A stretch of 64,000 nucleotides of DNA from Takakia lepidozioides (lineage: Eukaryota > Streptophyta > Takakiopsida > Takakiales > Takakiaceae): the NCBI GenBank assembly GCA_030704615.1, contig CM060733.1, positions 38,378,001 to 38,442,000 on the forward strand, read 5' to 3'. The position numbers and the translations under genes were made by a program. How positions within the stretch are numbered: the stretch's first letter is position 1; each line of letters begins with the position of its first letter. Below the pieces are notes generated by a model. That model was given only the letters and a program-made list of their open reading frames with translations. It was not told the DNA's origin and ran no database searches. Of the stretch, positions 62,701-64,000 are shown piece after piece.

Positions 62701-63831
62701 TTTGTTTGTTAGATCATTAGTACAATTATTAGTTCCAATTTAATGAAAGGAGAACAACCAGTTAACCCACCCTTCAAAATAAAATAAAAACTTTATTGAC
62801 ACTATGTACCTGTTAATCTCCTCTAGTTCGTTGAGCCAATGAACAATGCTACAATATTTGTTGAAATGTTAACTTACAGTTCATTTCTTTCTGCATGCCG
62901 CGGTATGAGTAGCCCTCCCCACCTGGTACTTTTTCACACCAACAACAAAATCCCTGCAGTTTTAAATTAATTATTGAAATAATTTATCATATGAAAATTG
63001 CCACATATTGAAAGTTACGCGTACTTTGACTAGTTGCATTGTGGACAGTGGCACTACCAAAACCTTATCAACCTCTGCCTGTTTTCCCTTGTCATTTCCT
63101 CCACCCCTTGTCTAGCACTGGGGTGGCGGTACTGCTAAATTTTGCTCTAAACAATGAAGGAAATTTTTAGTAGTTCGAGCTAAAATATCTGGAGCAGGGC
63201 AGTATGGCTGACTCTGGCTAGCAGTAGTTAGCACTAGCATTAGCAAGGCGGTGCGGCCGGGGCCTTAGCAGAGTTGTCACTATTTCTTTTATTTTTTTAT
63301 TTTTTTAAAGGGATGAGAGGCCCTGTCACTATTGTTAACTGTTAGGTGTGGTCAAATACAAGCTAAATGGTGGCAGCTAAACCTAACAGGTATGGGGTAC
63401 CAAAATGAAAAGTTAACAGAGAATGGGGTACCAAAATAGATCAGAACAAAGTGTATGATTGGGAAAAAACAAAAAAACAAACTGAGGGAATATCTGTGAA
63501 CTAAAATATTTGCTTATATTTACAAAGTTGGACCTAGTGAAGTGCAATAGCTTCATCACTTATTATTACCTTAATAAGCAGACCAGTCCGTATTACTTCA
63601 ACTTTTACTGCCAATATGCAAGGAATAATAATTAATATATATATTTTATATTTTATATTTTAAAACATAAGCGAATTCAGTGGCCCTTTTTCTTAGAAAC
63701 AAATTTTACCTTAGTACGATATTATGCAATTGTGATCCAAAGCCCACTAGTTTTAGCAACAGAGTAAGTGTACCTGACTATCAACTATTCTTGTGTTTTC
63801 TGTTTTGCCGGTCTCGTAATTATAGAAAGCC
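44777..63831 (-). CDS. HAP2: HAP2/GCS1 gamete-fusion protein, N-terminus outside window
   Basis: Minus-strand exons: 63774-63831, 62878-62953, 62312-62381, 61293-61392, 60640-60777, 58219-58398, 57982-58065, 57473-57585, 56497-56614, 55195-55230, 47927-48031, 47164-47330, 46699-46793 and 44777-46557. Landmarks: GFCCWC, STAFCLRWGTHWYATYEFG, PYTSFPNMGDRFISVPNE, GLTCNKIGVSYTPF, ITLEVNAASLTWIQNKAQGK, SVSVENTGTLPAEFGV, VTNCSAGIKDPP, CGFAVLLLDSSGAEASRYAC and a juxtamembrane helix FFKNISNFWGGIGDKFKAFG. A Cys-bounded segment and the span VAYVVGAIFALIAVCFILNF follow. These match the order of Arabidopsis HAP2 (GLECNKIGVGYEAF, KYICTAILKDS). HAP2 is the class II fusogen that merges gametes. A tail of about 560 residues follows the membrane span. 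One exon of roughly 20-25 codons is missing between 48031 and 55195. The signal peptide and first exons lie beyond 64000. Confidence 0.92.
45040..45430 (-). repeat. Four YYQD repeats encoded in the HAP2 tail
   Basis: The frame carries YYQDPPVGTSN, YYQDALGAANMG, YYQDPHGTTNVG and YYQDPNIASNM at regular spacing of about 105 bases (35 residues). Each of the first three is followed by a Gly-rich step and a Tyr-Gln unit (NYQTLPN, EYQTLPN, DYQGLS). The stretch is rich in Tyr, Gln, Asn and Pro and continues in this style to the stop. It resembles low-complexity, prion-like sequence. Confidence 0.85.
45650..46120 (-). repeat. Three charged ~52-residue repeats encoded in the HAP2 tail
   Basis: Units begin KSEDDEGASNVDNLDVV, KSEDNEEIPNIDNFAAT and SRENEDDPNVDKLDAAG. 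Each has an acidic middle (EDINMDDN, KDIHKDDD, EDIENN) and a Lys/His-rich end (KHKHTKKKEKQKQ, KHKHTKGKKKQKH, KKQKKQKK). Spacing is about 155-160 bases. They lie between the Lys-rich start of the tail and the YYQD repeats. Confidence 0.8.
47473..47510 (-). mobile_element. LINE 3' hairpin remnant
   Basis: Read on the minus strand: TCAGGGATTCAATCCCCTG, a GGG...CCC hairpin followed by an A/T-rich tail. It matches the 3' signature of the longer LINE copies. It lies in a HAP2 intron. Confidence 0.5.
47559..47630 (-). mobile_element. LINE 3' hairpin with (TAA)n tail
   Basis: Read on the minus strand: AATAAAGCTTCCAGGGCAAA, then GTCCCCTGTTC and a run of TAA units (plus-strand ATT repeat, about 47559-47589). 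It is a second hairpin tail close to the one at 47473, in the same HAP2 intron. Confidence 0.5.
48141..48196 (-). repeat. Duplicated piece of the HAP2 tail exon inside an intron
   Basis: The plus-strand words AGGCTCTGTAAAGTCACTGG and ACGTTAAAGTAACTTTATCT match 45563-45607 in the last HAP2 exon (AGGCTCTGTAAATTCATTGG, ACGTTAAAGAAACTTTATCT) in the same orientation. The exon version encodes KVSLTSNEFTEPIAH. The copy sits about 110 bases upstream, in gene sense, of exon 47927-48031. Confidence 0.8.
50380..50510 (+). mobile_element. Probable Ty1/Copia RNase H remnant
   Basis: The frame LKTNHCNSIRHHLQAKPIRY followed by ERMLVDEILK resembles the end of Copia polyproteins (K-H-I-D-I-R-x-H-F-I-R ... 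D-x-x-T-K). It is short and degraded. Confidence 0.35.
56781..57060 (+). mobile_element. tRNA-derived SINE-like repeats
   Basis: The word TGACTTGGTGGA at about 56791 resembles a pol III A box, and GGGCTCAAACCC at about 56833 a B box, at SINE-like spacing. A second A-box-like word, TAGTCTAATGGTAAG, follows near 56983. The block lies in a HAP2 intron. Confidence 0.45.
58804..58946 (+). mobile_element. Short LINE 3' tail, possible 8-bp target duplication
   Basis: The sequence CAATAAATTTAAGGTCCTCT then GTCCCCTTTC has the LINE hairpin signature and ends in an A/G-rich tail. AAATCGTC stands at 58804-58811 and 58939-58946 and may be its target duplication; eight bases is short for a LINE. Confidence 0.5.
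58985..60511 (+). mobile_element. Internally deleted LINE in a HAP2 intron
   Basis: The start carries ALEAIPCLPSARDEDLLN and VPFYKEEISVAMESLSTAN, the region just before the RT core of plant L1-type ORF2. By about 59730 it has already reached the zinc-binding tail (ANDTIEHCLLLCLRARAVWH), so most of the RT is deleted. The 3' end has the hairpin AAAGGGCATCTATCCCTC and an A-rich tail. The 5' limit is uncertain. Confidence 0.65.
61425..61550 (+). mobile_element. SINE-like fragment
   Basis: TCTAATGATTAAGAT (A-box-like) is followed by TGTCAAACCCCT (B-box-like). It resembles the repeat at 56983. It lies between HAP2 exons 61293-61392 and 62312-62381. Confidence 0.35.
63285..63323 (-). mobile_element. 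39-bp LINE insertion with 10-bp target duplication
   Basis: The perfect repeat TGTCACTATT stands at 63275-63284 and 63324-63333. Between them, read on the minus strand, are AGGGCCTCTCATCCCTTT and a short A-rich tail, that is, only the LINE 3' hairpin plus poly-A. It is in a HAP2 intron. Confidence 0.75.
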
Positions 63832-64000
63832 CTGGAGTATGTGTCAAAAGACAGGAAAATTATTTTTCATCATATGCCCAACTTTTTTTTTTTTAAACAA
63901 AAAACATTTAGGCGTCAAATATATGTGTTCAAGAAACAAAAAAATTATACGGTGGAAAGGAACCAAAAAAATAAATACGCTTTCCTTCAGTAGCGCCTAC

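Overview
This window is nuclear DNA of a streptophyte, most likely a land plant with a large, repeat-rich genome. The evidence is a set of plant-type, intron-rich genes with GT-AG splice sites, plant-type LINEs with a zinc-binding RT tail, Copia remnants, SINEs and a long-TIR DNA transposon. I cannot name the species. Gene models were assembled by hand from splice sites, reading phase and remembered family motifs. No alignment was run.

Layout. (1) 129-2022, minus: 5' part of a GPN2-type GPN-loop GTPase; the gene runs off the left edge. (2) 6122-17932, minus: an EXS-domain (ERD1/XPR1/SYG1) membrane protein in at least 11 exons, with introns full of repeats. (3) 19095-20264: a non-autonomous TIR element with 8-bp target duplication. 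(4) 20864-21484, plus: complete LSM3. (5) 23481-25342, plus: complete TMEM205-like gene. (6) 26.4-27.5 kb: a large inverted repeat. (7) 27789-28120: a broken LEA-like ORF. (8) 30.5-33.8 kb: a pogo/Tigger-like transposase relic, a 91-bp tandem duplication and an unassigned 230-codon ORF. (9) 34594-36215, plus: C-terminal half of a cytochrome P450. (10) 38323-41802, minus: a four-exon RING-H2 E3 ligase gene. (11) 42059-43493, minus: a 5'-truncated LINE with clear target duplication. (12) 44777-63831, minus: most of a HAP2/GCS1 gamete-fusion gene; its N-terminus lies beyond the right edge.

Base composition changes near 43.5 kb. The left part is mixed; the right 20 kb, which holds HAP2, is clearly AT-rich.

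The most interesting object is HAP2. Fourteen exons join in consistent phase, apart from one missing short exon, and give recognisable HAP2 landmarks. The last exon adds a cytoplasmic tail of roughly 560 residues, unlike the histidine-rich tail known in Arabidopsis. It has a Lys-rich start, three ~52-residue charged repeats and four ~35-residue Tyr/Gln/Asn repeats built on YYQD. A piece of this tail exon is duplicated inside an upstream intron.

The genes are unrelated housekeeping or developmental loci (GTPase for RNA polymerase assembly, phosphate-exporter-like protein, snRNP/decapping subunit, E3 ligase, P450, gamete fusogen). There is no sign that they work as a cluster. Mobile elements account for much of the rest. 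Several LINE insertions are only 39-75 bp long, yet keep intact target duplications.
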